Below are positions 17,143 through 24,010 of a DNA stretch of 27,218 nucleotides, one piece after another. Each line of letters begins with the position of its first letter. Positions within the stretch are counted from its first letter, which is position 1. The DNA lies in IMG/VR virus record IMGVR_UViG_3300021960_000411, positions 1-27,218 of that record; one strand, 5' to 3'. The notes beneath the pieces were generated by a model. The model searched no databases. It had not been told where the DNA came from and saw nothing but the letters and a program-made list of their open reading frames with translations. The translations under genes and the position numbers were made by a program. Source of the stretch: a virus.

Positions 17143-17164
17143 CTCTATGATTCTTTATATAGAG
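17143..17164 (-). promoter_or_regulatory. Possible 5' leader hairpin covering the kinase Shine-Dalgarno
   Basis: In the predicted kinase leader CTCTAT (17164-17159) can pair with ATAGAG (17148-17143) across a 10-base loop. The second arm overlaps the AGAGG ribosome site. It is short and could be chance. Confidence 0.3.
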
Positions 17165-17165
17165 T

Positions 17166-17194
17166 AATATAACATTGTATTAATATATTGTCAA
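17166..17194 (-). promoter_or_regulatory. Sigma70-type promoter for the kinase gene
   Basis: On the minus strand TTGACA (17194-17189), a 17-bp spacer and TATATT (17171-17166) form a near-consensus promoter. It lies just after the stop codon of the 88-residue gene and 33 bp before the kinase ATG. Confidence 0.8.
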
Positions 17195-17196
17195 GT

Positions 17197-17463
17197 CTAA
17201 TCGTAACCTAAATGTGCTACATATAAAATATCATCATCATCATCATCAATCTCAGATATTGGGTATAACCATGATGTGCGATTATTCCACACCTTTTCAA
17301 AATCATCATTTGAATTTACCATTCGTTCATGGTTTCCCCATAAACGTCTAATATACGACTCGTATACACTACGCATCTCGTTTGTAGAGTATGATCCTGG
17401 AAATAAGTGTCCCTTGACTGCAAAAAACACTTCATTCAGTTTTTTAAGTTCATCTAATGTCAT
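17197..17463 (-). CDS. Uncharacterised 88-residue acidic protein
   Basis: I do not recognise it. It is rich in Trp, Tyr and Asp and has the run EIDDDDDDILYVAH near the C-terminus. The ATG at 17463 has no clear Shine-Dalgarno. A late-promoter-like AATAAATAA is only 7 nt upstream, so the message would be nearly leaderless if that motif is used. It lies between gp13 and the kinase; the kinase promoter begins right after its stop codon. The frame is open and codon use looks like its neighbours, but start and expression are uncertain. Confidence 0.6.
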   Translation of the reverse strand: MTLDELKKLNEVFFAVKGHLFPGSYSTNEMRSVYESYIRRLWGNHERMVNSNDDFEKVWNNRTSWLYPISEIDDDDDDILYVAHLGYD

Positions 17464-17470
17464 AACAAAT

Positions 17471-17479
17471 TTATTTATT
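17471..17479 (-). promoter_or_regulatory. Possible late-promoter motif AATAAATAA ahead of the 88-residue gene
   Basis: The ATAAATA core is present, but only 7 nt separate it from the ATG. A transcript starting the usual 6-10 nt downstream would begin at or inside the start codon. It is therefore doubtful. Confidence 0.3.
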
Positions 17480-17548
17480 GTGATATATTATAGTTATCGC
17501 TAACTTGTGATATTTTTCATATTTAAATTGAATGCCTGTTTTAAACAC

Positions 17549-18301
17549 TTATCCAATTATGAATCCTAACGGTGCAGAACCATCTACATATGTCGCAAGT
17601 TCTAATTCAAGTTTATCAATTAGGACATCTGCTTCTGCTTTCATTTCCGCACCATTTAGTGTCACGCCGCCTTGTGCTCCAGGCAATGAAGAAAATTTAC
17701 CACGTGCTTCGCCTAACATACGTTTACAGTATGCGAGTGCATAGTCTCTCAGCCAAGATTTTAAATATGGATCAACCAATAATTGTTCGTCGTTACGTTC
17801 AACATGTACGTGAATAAGAACTAATGCATCGGCTCTCATTTTTCTTAATAGTTTTAATTTTTTTGTAACTGGATTCCAAATATACATAATATCAGTTGCT
17901 GCTACTTTATTTAAAGTTTCACGATACTGAGTAAAGAAATCAAATGTTGCAACACCACCAATATGGTTATTAAGAAAGAAATATGAATTTGCATATGCTA
18001 ATTCAAAAGGATCCATGTCAACACCGCCAGAAACTCCATTGCCGAACGAACGGTTCCATATTTGTTTTACTTCTGTGATTTCTTCCGGTAGCGTATACTC
18101 CGCTACATCTTCTTTTAATTCTAATGCGTAAAAATCTTCTTCAACTGCATTTTCCGAGCGTTGTCTTATTTTAGAAAGGGCAATATCCAATGCAACATCA
18201 TAATGCTCTGGATCCAATTCTATATCAATCATTCCATCGCCAAGCAATAGTCTGATTTGTTTAATCACATCATTCTTAATTTTGTTTCTGGTTTCAGGCA
18301 T
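17549..18301 (-). CDS. gp13: Neck protein (T4 gp13-like head completion)
   Basis: The product has 250 residues. The C-terminal half carries the gp13 family pattern: SWLRDYALAYCKRMLGEARG, then KFSSLPGAQGGVTLNGAEM and a helical end. The N-terminal part has NDVIKQIRLLLGDGMIDIEL and YTLPEEITEVKQIWNRSF, typical of phage connector proteins. In T4, gp13 and gp14 form the neck that closes the DNA-filled head and receives the tail. A GATAAATAC motif lies 19 nt upstream and GGAG serves as ribosome site. In T4 gene 14 follows at once. Here gp14 is on the opposite strand, about 2 kb away, behind the 415-residue and oxygenase genes. Confidence 0.85.
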   Translation of the reverse strand: MPETRNKIKNDVIKQIRLLLGDGMIDIELDPEHYDVALDIALSKIRQRSENAVEEDFYALELKEDVAEYTLPEEITEVKQIWNRSFGNGVSGGVDMDPFELAYANSYFFLNNHIGGVATFDFFTQYRETLNKVAATDIMYIWNPVTKKLKLLRKMRADALVLIHVHVERNDEQLLVDPYLKSWLRDYALAYCKRMLGEARGKFSSLPGAQGGVTLNGAEMKAEADVLIDKLELELATYVDGSAPLGFIIG

Positions 18302-18320
18302 AATTTATCTCCGATATACA

Positions 18321-18329
18321 GTATTTATC
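18321..18329 (-). promoter_or_regulatory. Late-promoter motif GATAAATAC upstream of gp13
   Basis: The minus strand reads CTGATAAATACTG in the 33-bp gap between the 415-residue gene and gp13, 19 nt before the gp13 ATG. The context CTGATAAATACT is the same as upstream of gp19. Confidence 0.72.
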
Positions 18330-18334
18330 AGAAA

Positions 18335-19582
18335 CTAAAAAATCCGTAGTATCACCGTTTGTTCATTAAATCGTCCATTCATTTTTGTCTCAACACTCTT
18401 AACTGCACTAAACTCTTTCTGTAGTGATCGCTTTGCAACCTTTTTGAACATAGATACCTGTTCTGTTGGTTTTCGCATAGTTTTTTGAACACTCTTTTTT
18501 TCATCAAAGTTAATAAGTGTTGTTCCTTTAAATGACAATGAGTTTTTATCTGCAGGATAATACATACCCAACTTACGTGTCTTTGTATTATATACCATGA
18601 TTGCCTGTGCATCTAAACAATCCAATGGTTTCTGGCTCACACTCTTAGTTGAAGTATCTTGCTTGCAATACTTCACCTTAGATACGATCTTTTCTTTATT
18701 CTGTGGTTTGGCTTTACGAGGAACACGATTTACTTTACTTTCCTGAATGATCATATCACACGCATCTAAAATATTACGATACATTGCCCATGTGTTTTTT
18801 ATTTGATCTTTTTTAAGATGCTTGAATCCTTCTTTAAGTTGTTCGTAATCTTCTTTTTTTGCATCATTCATACGTTTCGGAGGATTAAGAAGTTCATCAT
18901 ATTCTTCATATTCTGCTTCATAAAATGACTTGATTACTTTAGCATGATTGCCTTTTGCTTCTGCTTTTCTTAGTATTTTAAGTGGATCAAACTGTTTAAG
19001 TGTGGAAGATTTGTAATCAAAATAATCTACAAATTTATCAATTTCTTCTGACATTTGAGCCGATTTGTCACGCAATAATTGCTGTATTGATGGGCGTGGA
19101 ATATCTTTTGCTTTTGCTACTTCTTGCTTTTCAATCTTGACTTGCATACCTTTTTCAATAAGTAATTCTAGTTTTTCCTTAACATAAATATCTGCATCAC
19201 GCATTACGTTACTGCCCACACCTGGTAATGTTGCTAGATAATCAGAAATACCATCATGATTTATGGGCATACCTTTTACTAGTGCCCTTGCATATGAACA
19301 CACTGTCATTGGAATCCAAGTATCACCCAGATTTTTAATAGCGGAAATTTGTTCTTTTGTATATTCGTTACGCTTCATCCAATCAATTATCCAAGGCTTT
19401 CCGTCTTTAGGTGTAAAGAAATAGTTATAATAAAAAGCAGTCCGGCATCGCTCCTTATAATATTGTTCTGCTGTCATGTCTTCTGCATACAGCCACTCTG
19501 GTTCTGGTCCAGTATATTTTTCATCTACAAACTTGGGCGTTCTTGTAGGCTTAGATTTCTTACGTTTTAAAGTTGCTACCAT
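18335..19582 (-). CDS. Conserved-looking 415-residue protein of unknown function
   Basis: No family is recognised with certainty, although I recall similar C-termini in marine T4-like phages. The first 20 residues are basic (LKRKKSKPTRTP). A Trp- and Tyr-rich segment follows (YYKERCRTAFYYNYFFTP, then KPWIIDWMKRNEYTKEQ), then a long charged helical middle (residues about 140-320). The C-terminal domain includes AIMVYNTKTRKLGMYYP, SFKGTTLINFDE and a final NGRFNEQTVILRIF. The basic, helical character suggests DNA or protein binding. A near-consensus sigma70 promoter lies upstream and AAGGAG precedes the ATG. Expression before the late genes is therefore likely, which would be unusual for a virion protein. 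Confidence 0.72.
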   Translation of the reverse strand: MVATLKRKKSKPTRTPKFVDEKYTGPEPEWLYAEDMTAEQYYKERCRTAFYYNYFFTPKDGKPWIIDWMKRNEYTKEQISAIKNLGDTWIPMTVCSYARALVKGMPINHDGISDYLATLPGVGSNVMRDADIYVKEKLELLIEKGMQVKIEKQEVAKAKDIPRPSIQQLLRDKSAQMSEEIDKFVDYFDYKSSTLKQFDPLKILRKAEAKGNHAKVIKSFYEAEYEEYDELLNPPKRMNDAKKEDYEQLKEGFKHLKKDQIKNTWAMYRNILDACDMIIQESKVNRVPRKAKPQNKEKIVSKVKYCKQDTSTKSVSQKPLDCLDAQAIMVYNTKTRKLGMYYPADKNSLSFKGTTLINFDEKKSVQKTMRKPTEQVSMFKKVAKRSLQKEFSAVKSVETKMNGRFNEQTVILRIF

Positions 19583-19613
19583 TTCGAATCACTCCTTAAC
19601 CCTATTTAATATT

Positions 19614-19641
19614 AGTATATACTTTTATAATGATTTGTCAA
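19614..19641 (-). promoter_or_regulatory. Sigma70-type promoter for the 415-residue gene
   Basis: On the minus strand TTGACA (19641-19636), a 16-bp spacer and TATACT (19619-19614) lie 31 bp before the ATG, in the gap after the oxygenase gene. Confidence 0.8.
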
Positions 19642-19649
19642 GTTTTTTA

Positions 19650-20336
19650 TTAATTTTTAACAAAATCAGTACTACAGTCGAGTTCTTTTACTCTTGGAAT
19701 AATATCAGACTTGAGTACATTTATTAGTAATGCACTACGAAATTCAGTTGAGTTGTTGGGCATGGTACTGTGTAAAGTTCTGCCATCGTACATCAATACG
19801 TCTCCGGGATTTGCAAGTAATTGTTGTCCTTCATTTATTAATCTCTGATTATAATGTTCTCGATTTTCTTCTATATCTTTATAATTTATTCTCTCTAGAC
19901 TAGAACCAGGCAGATAAGAAGTCCCTCCATTCTCTAACGTGAATTTGTCTAGTGGAATAATAATTTGTACACCAAGAGTTTCATTACTTTCAGCGAATTC
20001 AGCAAAACGATATGGAGTATCAATATGGGCATATATTTTATTTGATGATGGGCGAGTTGAAATACAATCAACTACATGTATATCCCATTCTTTGTTATTA
20101 AACATTCGGGTTATCGAATCATATAATTGCCAAACAACTGGTTCCCACATTTCTCTAGGCGGTTGGGTTGTCCACCACACATCGTACTCTCGCTCGCCAT
20201 CATGCTCGCTATAATATATACCATCGATTCCATTGCCACGATGATAACGCTCTGGATTAGTAGCCCACATCTTAAATTGCGCAATAGTCGTAGGGTTGAT
20301 TACGTTTCGTATTAGTAGTGTTCCATCATATATCAT
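19650..20336 (-). CDS. 2-oxoglutarate/Fe(II)-dependent dioxygenase (PhyH-like)
   Basis: The product has 228 residues. The double-stranded beta-helix oxygenase signature is visible. Iron ligands H104 and D106 lie in YAHIDTPYRF, and H189 lies in DGRTLHSTMP. R200 in TEFRSALLIN is well placed to bind 2-oxoglutarate. The sequence GDVLMYDGRTLHS with a following arginine is typical of phytanoyl-CoA-dioxygenase-like enzymes. The substrate cannot be read. Phage enzymes of this superfamily are common in marine T4-like phages and may modify nucleic acid, proteins or metabolites. A sigma70-type promoter (TTGACT-17-TATAGT) and an AAGGAG site precede the ATG, so it is probably an early gene. It is divergent from gp14 and sits inside the virion region as an accessory insert. 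Confidence 0.85.
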   Translation of the reverse strand: MIYDGTLLIRNVINPTTIAQFKMWATNPERYHRGNGIDGIYYSEHDGEREYDVWWTTQPPREMWEPVVWQLYDSITRMFNNKEWDIHVVDCISTRPSSNKIYAHIDTPYRFAEFAESNETLGVQIIIPLDKFTLENGGTSYLPGSSLERINYKDIEENREHYNQRLINEGQQLLANPGDVLMYDGRTLHSTMPNNSTEFRSALLINVLKSDIIPRVKELDCSTDFVKN

Positions 20337-20359
20337 TAAATTCTCCTTGTGTTAGTACT

Positions 20360-20388
20360 ACTATATGATAAATACAATTAGAAGTCAA
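20360..20388 (-). promoter_or_regulatory. Sigma70-type promoter for the oxygenase gene
   Basis: On the minus strand TTGACT (20388-20383), a 17-bp spacer and TATAGT (20365-20360) lie 23 bp before the oxygenase ATG. The spacer contains the oppositely directed late-promoter motif for gp14. Confidence 0.78.
20367..20375 (+). promoter_or_regulatory. Late-promoter motif GATAAATAC upstream of gp14
   Basis: The plus strand reads TATGATAAATACAATT, 23 nt before the preferred gp14 ATG at 20399. The motif lies within the spacer of the divergent sigma70-type promoter. Confidence 0.72.
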
Positions 20389-20391
20389 GGA
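20387..20391 (+). promoter_or_regulatory. Ribosome binding site that decides the gp14 start
   Basis: AAGGA ends 4 nt before the first ATG (20396) and 7 nt before the second (20399). The second spacing is the usual one, so the protein probably starts MPRLSLW. Confidence 0.6.
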
Positions 20392-20398
20392 AAAAATG

Positions 20399-21397
20399 AT
20401 GCCAAGATTAAGTTTATGGAACCCACGCAAAGGTAATGACTATAAGTTCATTGACAAAATGGTGAAAGCACATTTTGAACATGGCGGTACAGCATTACTT
20501 GTACACAAATATGTAGGATCAGTAGATGAAACTGATCCAAACTATGATCCAGCAAATCCTCCTATACAGGATCTGCTGTTTATGGAAAATCGTGATAGAA
20601 AATATGAAACTACAATATTCGAATTACGAGGCACATATACAGTTAGCGACCAAGATTTTGATTTATCACAATTTGGTATGTTCTTAGGAACTGATCAAAG
20701 TATATTCCAAGTACATATCAATGACATGGTAGAACGTATAGGGCGTAAATTAATGACAGGCGATGTCATAGAACTTCCGCATATGCGGGAAGATTTATTA
20801 CTTGATGAAGAAGCAGATGCAGTAAATCAATATTGGGTAGTCCAAGAAGGATCAAAATCATCTGAGGGATTTGATCCAGGTTGGTGGCCACACATTTGGC
20901 GTATTCGCTGTAAACAATTACAGGACACACAAGAGTACTCTGATATATTTGGAACTGGCGAAGAAGTAAATGATCTAAAAAACTTATTATCAACGTACAA
21001 TAAAGAGCTTAACATTAATGAAGCTATAATTCAAGAGGCTCAAGAAAATGTTCCTGGTAAATATTATGATTATAGAAAGAACAATTTGGAATATGCAGTA
21101 GAAGGCTCGGCACATCCTAGCGATGTAGATTTTTCAACTGTTGATACAGGAATATCTTTTCCACAATATCCAGATGATAACGCATTTTTTCTAAGAACAG
21201 ATTATTCACCACAGAGATTATTTCAGTACAGGGATAATAAATGGTACAAAATAGAAGACGACGATGGTTCTTGGCAAGTTGGAAACTATCTACATCATAA
21301 ATTTATTAATAATGATGGAATAGTTACATTAGATGATGGCACAGAGATCAAATCACGTGTTAATTTGTCCAAAGCAATTAAACCCAGAATAGACTAA
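20399..21397 (+). CDS. gp14: Neck protein (T4 gp14-like head completion)
   Basis: The product has 332 residues from the preferred ATG; a start 3 nt upstream is possible. T4 gp14 is shorter (256). Matching points are FGMFLGTDQSIFQVHINDMV, GDVIELPHMREDLL and the segment WRIRCKQLQDTQEYSDIF. These fit gp14 relatives as I know them. The C-terminal NAFFLRTDYSPQRLFQYR...KWY is a module I associate with marine phage gp14. gp15 follows 63 bp downstream in the same direction, the T4 order 14-15. In T4, gp14 joins gp13 in the neck. The gene has its own late-promoter motif. Confidence 0.8.
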   Translation: MPRLSLWNPRKGNDYKFIDKMVKAHFEHGGTALLVHKYVGSVDETDPNYDPANPPIQDLLFMENRDRKYETTIFELRGTYTVSDQDFDLSQFGMFLGTDQSIFQVHINDMVERIGRKLMTGDVIELPHMREDLLLDEEADAVNQYWVVQEGSKSSEGFDPGWWPHIWRIRCKQLQDTQEYSDIFGTGEEVNDLKNLLSTYNKELNINEAIIQEAQENVPGKYYDYRKNNLEYAVEGSAHPSDVDFSTVDTGISFPQYPDDNAFFLRTDYSPQRLFQYRDNKWYKIEDDDGSWQVGNYLHHKFINNDGIVTLDDGTEIKSRVNLSKAIKPRID

Positions 21398-21460
21398 GAA
21401 AAATAGTATGACAAAAATATTCACTGTAAATCACAAATTACAATATGGATTGGATTAAAA

Positions 21461-22858
21461 ATGGCAGATTTAAGACAACTACACTTTTATGATGAACAAG
21501 TAAGACGCTACTTGCTTCAGTTTATTCGTATATTCAGTGGCTTTAATGTCAAAACTGGCAAAAAATTAAATGACGGGACAAGTGATTACTATATCAAGGT
21601 GCCAAGTCGATATGGCGATGTATCGCGTATGGCTGCAACTATCATGAAGGGCAATAGTGAAAATATCGTAAATTCTGCACCATTTATTTCTTCATATATC
21701 CAAAGTTTGCAACCCGACAGACAAAGATTACAAGAGCCATTTTTTAGTGACACTGTTAAGGTAAATGAAAGACAATGGGATCCTGTAAGTAGTTCCTACA
21801 ATGATGAACAGGGAAATAGATACAGCGTAGGCAGATTAATGCCAGTCCCATATCTATTAAATATGCAAGTTGATATATGGACATCAAATACAGATCAGAA
21901 ATTACAACTACTTGAACAAATATTAGTTCTATTTAATCCAGCACTGGAGATCCAACAAAATGACAATCCCGTTGACTGGACTACAATTACTACTGTAGAA
22001 CTTACTGATATTCAATGGACCAGTAGATCGATTCCATCAGGCATAGAGGATCAAATTGATATTGCTAGTTTATTCTTTCAAATACCAATTTGGATTAATC
22101 CCCCTGCGCTTGTTACTAGACAAAATGTTATTAGAAATATCATCCATAATATTTATGAATATAATGAAATCGACACATTGGATTACGATCCAAACGCATT
22201 TGAATTCTTTGCTGATTTACAGGCACAAACTAGTGTTGTCGTAACGCCAGGAAACAATGCCATACAAGTCACAAATAATAGTGGCAACGTGACAGTACAA
22301 TTATTAGAAAATGGAAACTACAAAGATGATACTAATAGTTGGGAAAAAGTAATCTCCAAATATGGATTATTTAATGATGGCATATCACGTATGCGTCTGA
22401 AGTATCATGGTATGTTAGAAAATATAGATGAAGATATTATAGGAATTCTATCAGCAACCAGTGATCCAACTGTTCTATCATTGCAAATTGACGTAGATAC
22501 CTTGCCTGGAAATACAATAAATCCAATAGATAGAGTAATCGATCCATCAAAAACTAGTCCAGGATTTGATGGCTTACCATTTGCTAATTTGGGCCAACGT
22601 TACTTATGCTTGAATACAGAATCAGCATTATCACAATGGGGAATCGATATATCCACAAATGATATAATTGAATATAATGGCAATAATTGGGTCGTAAGCA
22701 TGGATGCAAGTGAAACATCTGATACCCATTATGTAACAAACGTATTCACATCACAACAATTTAAACTTATAAACAATGAATGGGTAGATACGTTTCAAGG
22801 ATTATATGAAGGTGGGTACTGGAGACTAGAATTATTAAATGACAATGAAGATGATTAA
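21461..22858 (+). CDS. gp15: Tail completion and sheath stabiliser protein (T4 gp15-like)
   Basis: The product has 465 residues against 272 in T4. The first 240 residues follow T4 gp15: HFYDEQVRRYLLQFIRIFSG, then DYYIKVPSRYGDVSRMAA, then RLMPVPYLLNMQVDIWTSNT and QKLQLLEQILVLFNPALEI, and FFQIPIWINPPA. In T4 a gp15 hexamer caps the tube and sheath and docks to the neck. The extra C-terminal 200 residues carry aromatic hairpin motifs (DIIEYNGNNWVV, FKLINNEWVD) like those inserted in gp18, and end acidic. The ATG has only a weak ribosome site (GGATTGGATT). A tiny 16-codon frame ends 2 nt before it. The 3' end overlaps the Nudix gene by up to 20 nt. Confidence 0.9.
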   Translation: MADLRQLHFYDEQVRRYLLQFIRIFSGFNVKTGKKLNDGTSDYYIKVPSRYGDVSRMAATIMKGNSENIVNSAPFISSYIQSLQPDRQRLQEPFFSDTVKVNERQWDPVSSSYNDEQGNRYSVGRLMPVPYLLNMQVDIWTSNTDQKLQLLEQILVLFNPALEIQQNDNPVDWTTITTVELTDIQWTSRSIPSGIEDQIDIASLFFQIPIWINPPALVTRQNVIRNIIHNIYEYNEIDTLDYDPNAFEFFADLQAQTSVVVTPGNNAIQVTNNSGNVTVQLLENGNYKDDTNSWEKVISKYGLFNDGISRMRLKYHGMLENIDEDIIGILSATSDPTVLSLQIDVDTLPGNTINPIDRVIDPSKTSPGFDGLPFANLGQRYLCLNTESALSQWGIDISTNDIIEYNGNNWVVSMDASETSDTHYVTNVFTSQQFKLINNEWVDTFQGLYEGGYWRLELLNDNEDD

Positions 22859-23276
22859 GGCAGCAGGTGCTTGTATTGTAGCAAAAGATACGCAAAGAAT
22901 TTTATTACAGAATAGATCTCTTAAAAGTTCATATTCAAGAAACTGGGCCTTTTGGGGTGGAAAAATTGAAGATAATGAAAATGTTTCACAAGGACTTCTG
23001 CGAGAATTAGAAGAAGAAATTGGAATTGATGTGGAAAAATGCGTTACAAAAGTTTACCCATTAGATCAATATCATGCGAGAGACAAAACATTCAGTTACT
23101 ACACTTTTGTAGTCATAATAGATAAAGAATTTGTCCCTGCGATAAACGATGAAAGTGGTGGTTATGCTTGGATAAATTCAGATTATTTCCCCAGACCCTT
23201 GCATCCAGGTGCACATAGAACCCTTTTTAAGAAAAAGAAATTAAATATACTTAAATCAATCATAAATTCTCTATAA
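22839..23276 (+). CDS. Nudix hydrolase
   Basis: The product has up to 145 residues. The Nudix box is complete: G41-x5-E47-x7-R55-E56-L-x-E59-E60-x-G62-I, in GGKIEDNE and RELEEEIGI, with the metal-binding glutamates present. The fold start (AAGACIVAKD) is also typical. Nudix enzymes hydrolyse nucleoside diphosphates linked to another group, such as (d)NTPs or cap-like ends; the substrate here is unknown. Three in-frame ATGs (22839, 22845, 22851) all lie inside the end of gp15. The last gives MIKAAGACIV and may be the real start. No separate promoter is visible, so it is probably translated from the gp14-gp15 late transcript, which is odd for a metabolic enzyme. Confidence 0.88.
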   Translation: MTMKMIKAAGACIVAKDTQRILLQNRSLKSSYSRNWAFWGGKIEDNENVSQGLLRELEEEIGIDVEKCVTKVYPLDQYHARDKTFSYYTFVVIIDKEFVPAINDESGGYAWINSDYFPRPLHPGAHRTLFKKKKLNILKSIINSL

Positions 23277-23279
23277 ATA
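23272..23279 (+). promoter_or_regulatory. Late-promoter motif TATAAATA overlapping the Nudix stop codon
   Basis: TATAAATA is the exact T4 late-promoter consensus. It includes the Nudix TAA and lies 20 nt before the TTG proposed as start of the next gene. Confidence 0.65.
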
Positions 23280-23299
23280 TATGTGAAACAACTAATTAG

Positions 23300-24007
23300 T
23301 TGAGAAAATTATTGAAAATCATTGATTTTAAAAAACAAAAATTTCTTAAAGAATGCAGATCATATCTTAAAAACGGTTATGTATCTGATTCATTACGTGT
23401 GACTATTAATAATTCAACTCCTGGACATATAGAATTTCTAAAATCTGACATGACAGTAGATGAAAAAAACATAGTTGATATTGTTGTTAAAAAAATTAGA
23501 AGTGTATTTAAAAAAAATATTACTTCACAAAGACAAAAAATAAATATTCTAGCAATTAGTGCGCTTGAAAATTTAAGTACATTAGATAAATCATTTATCA
23601 TACCAGAAGTTATAGAACGTTACAGAGATACTATAAATCCAGTAAAAGCATTATATTATGATTTACAAGAGATAATGTTTCTGTATGATGGTAAACCTAA
23701 AAAAGAACATCACAAATTCTTAATTAAAAAATTTTCTAATAGTTCAGATTTCGAAAATATAATTTTAGCAATTGATAAAGATATATCAGCCTTGCATAAT
23801 TGCAAGGAGCAACTAAAATCAATCTCCACTTTTTCATCGATATCTAATAGTAGTGAATATGCTATGCGTGTTTTCGAGATGCATAATCAATTAATCCAAT
23901 GGAAAAAACTATTCGAAAGATTTCCAGACTGGATCTTAGAAAATAAAACGGATGAAACAAAATCTTGGCTATCTAATACATTAAGCAATTTTTTTAATTC
24001 TGGTTAG
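23300..24007 (+). CDS. Uncharacterised 235-residue helical protein with a non-ATG start
   Basis: I do not recognise it. The frame opens right after an in-frame TAG (23297-23299), and TTG at 23300 or 23312 are the only early bacterial-type starts. The first in-frame ATG would remove about 50 residues. No good Shine-Dalgarno is visible. The protein is lysine-rich and probably nearly all helical (NIVDIVVKKIRSVFKKN; FEMHNQLIQWKKLFERFPDW near the C-terminus). An exact TATAAATA late motif lies just upstream, so a late product is likely. It ends 3 bp before the convergent adhesin gene. A role is not inferred. Confidence 0.68.
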   Translation: MRKLLKIIDFKKQKFLKECRSYLKNGYVSDSLRVTINNSTPGHIEFLKSDMTVDEKNIVDIVVKKIRSVFKKNITSQRQKINILAISALENLSTLDKSFIIPEVIERYRDTINPVKALYYDLQEIMFLYDGKPKKEHHKFLIKKFSNSSDFENIILAIDKDISALHNCKEQLKSISTFSSISNSSEYAMRVFEMHNQLIQWKKLFERFPDWILENKTDETKSWLSNTLSNFFNSG

Positions 24008-24010
24008 TTT

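Noticed and set aside
23790-23807. 7-bp inverted repeat ccttgca / tgcaagg with a TAAT loop
   Set aside because: It lies inside a coding region, is short and has no T run; probably chance.
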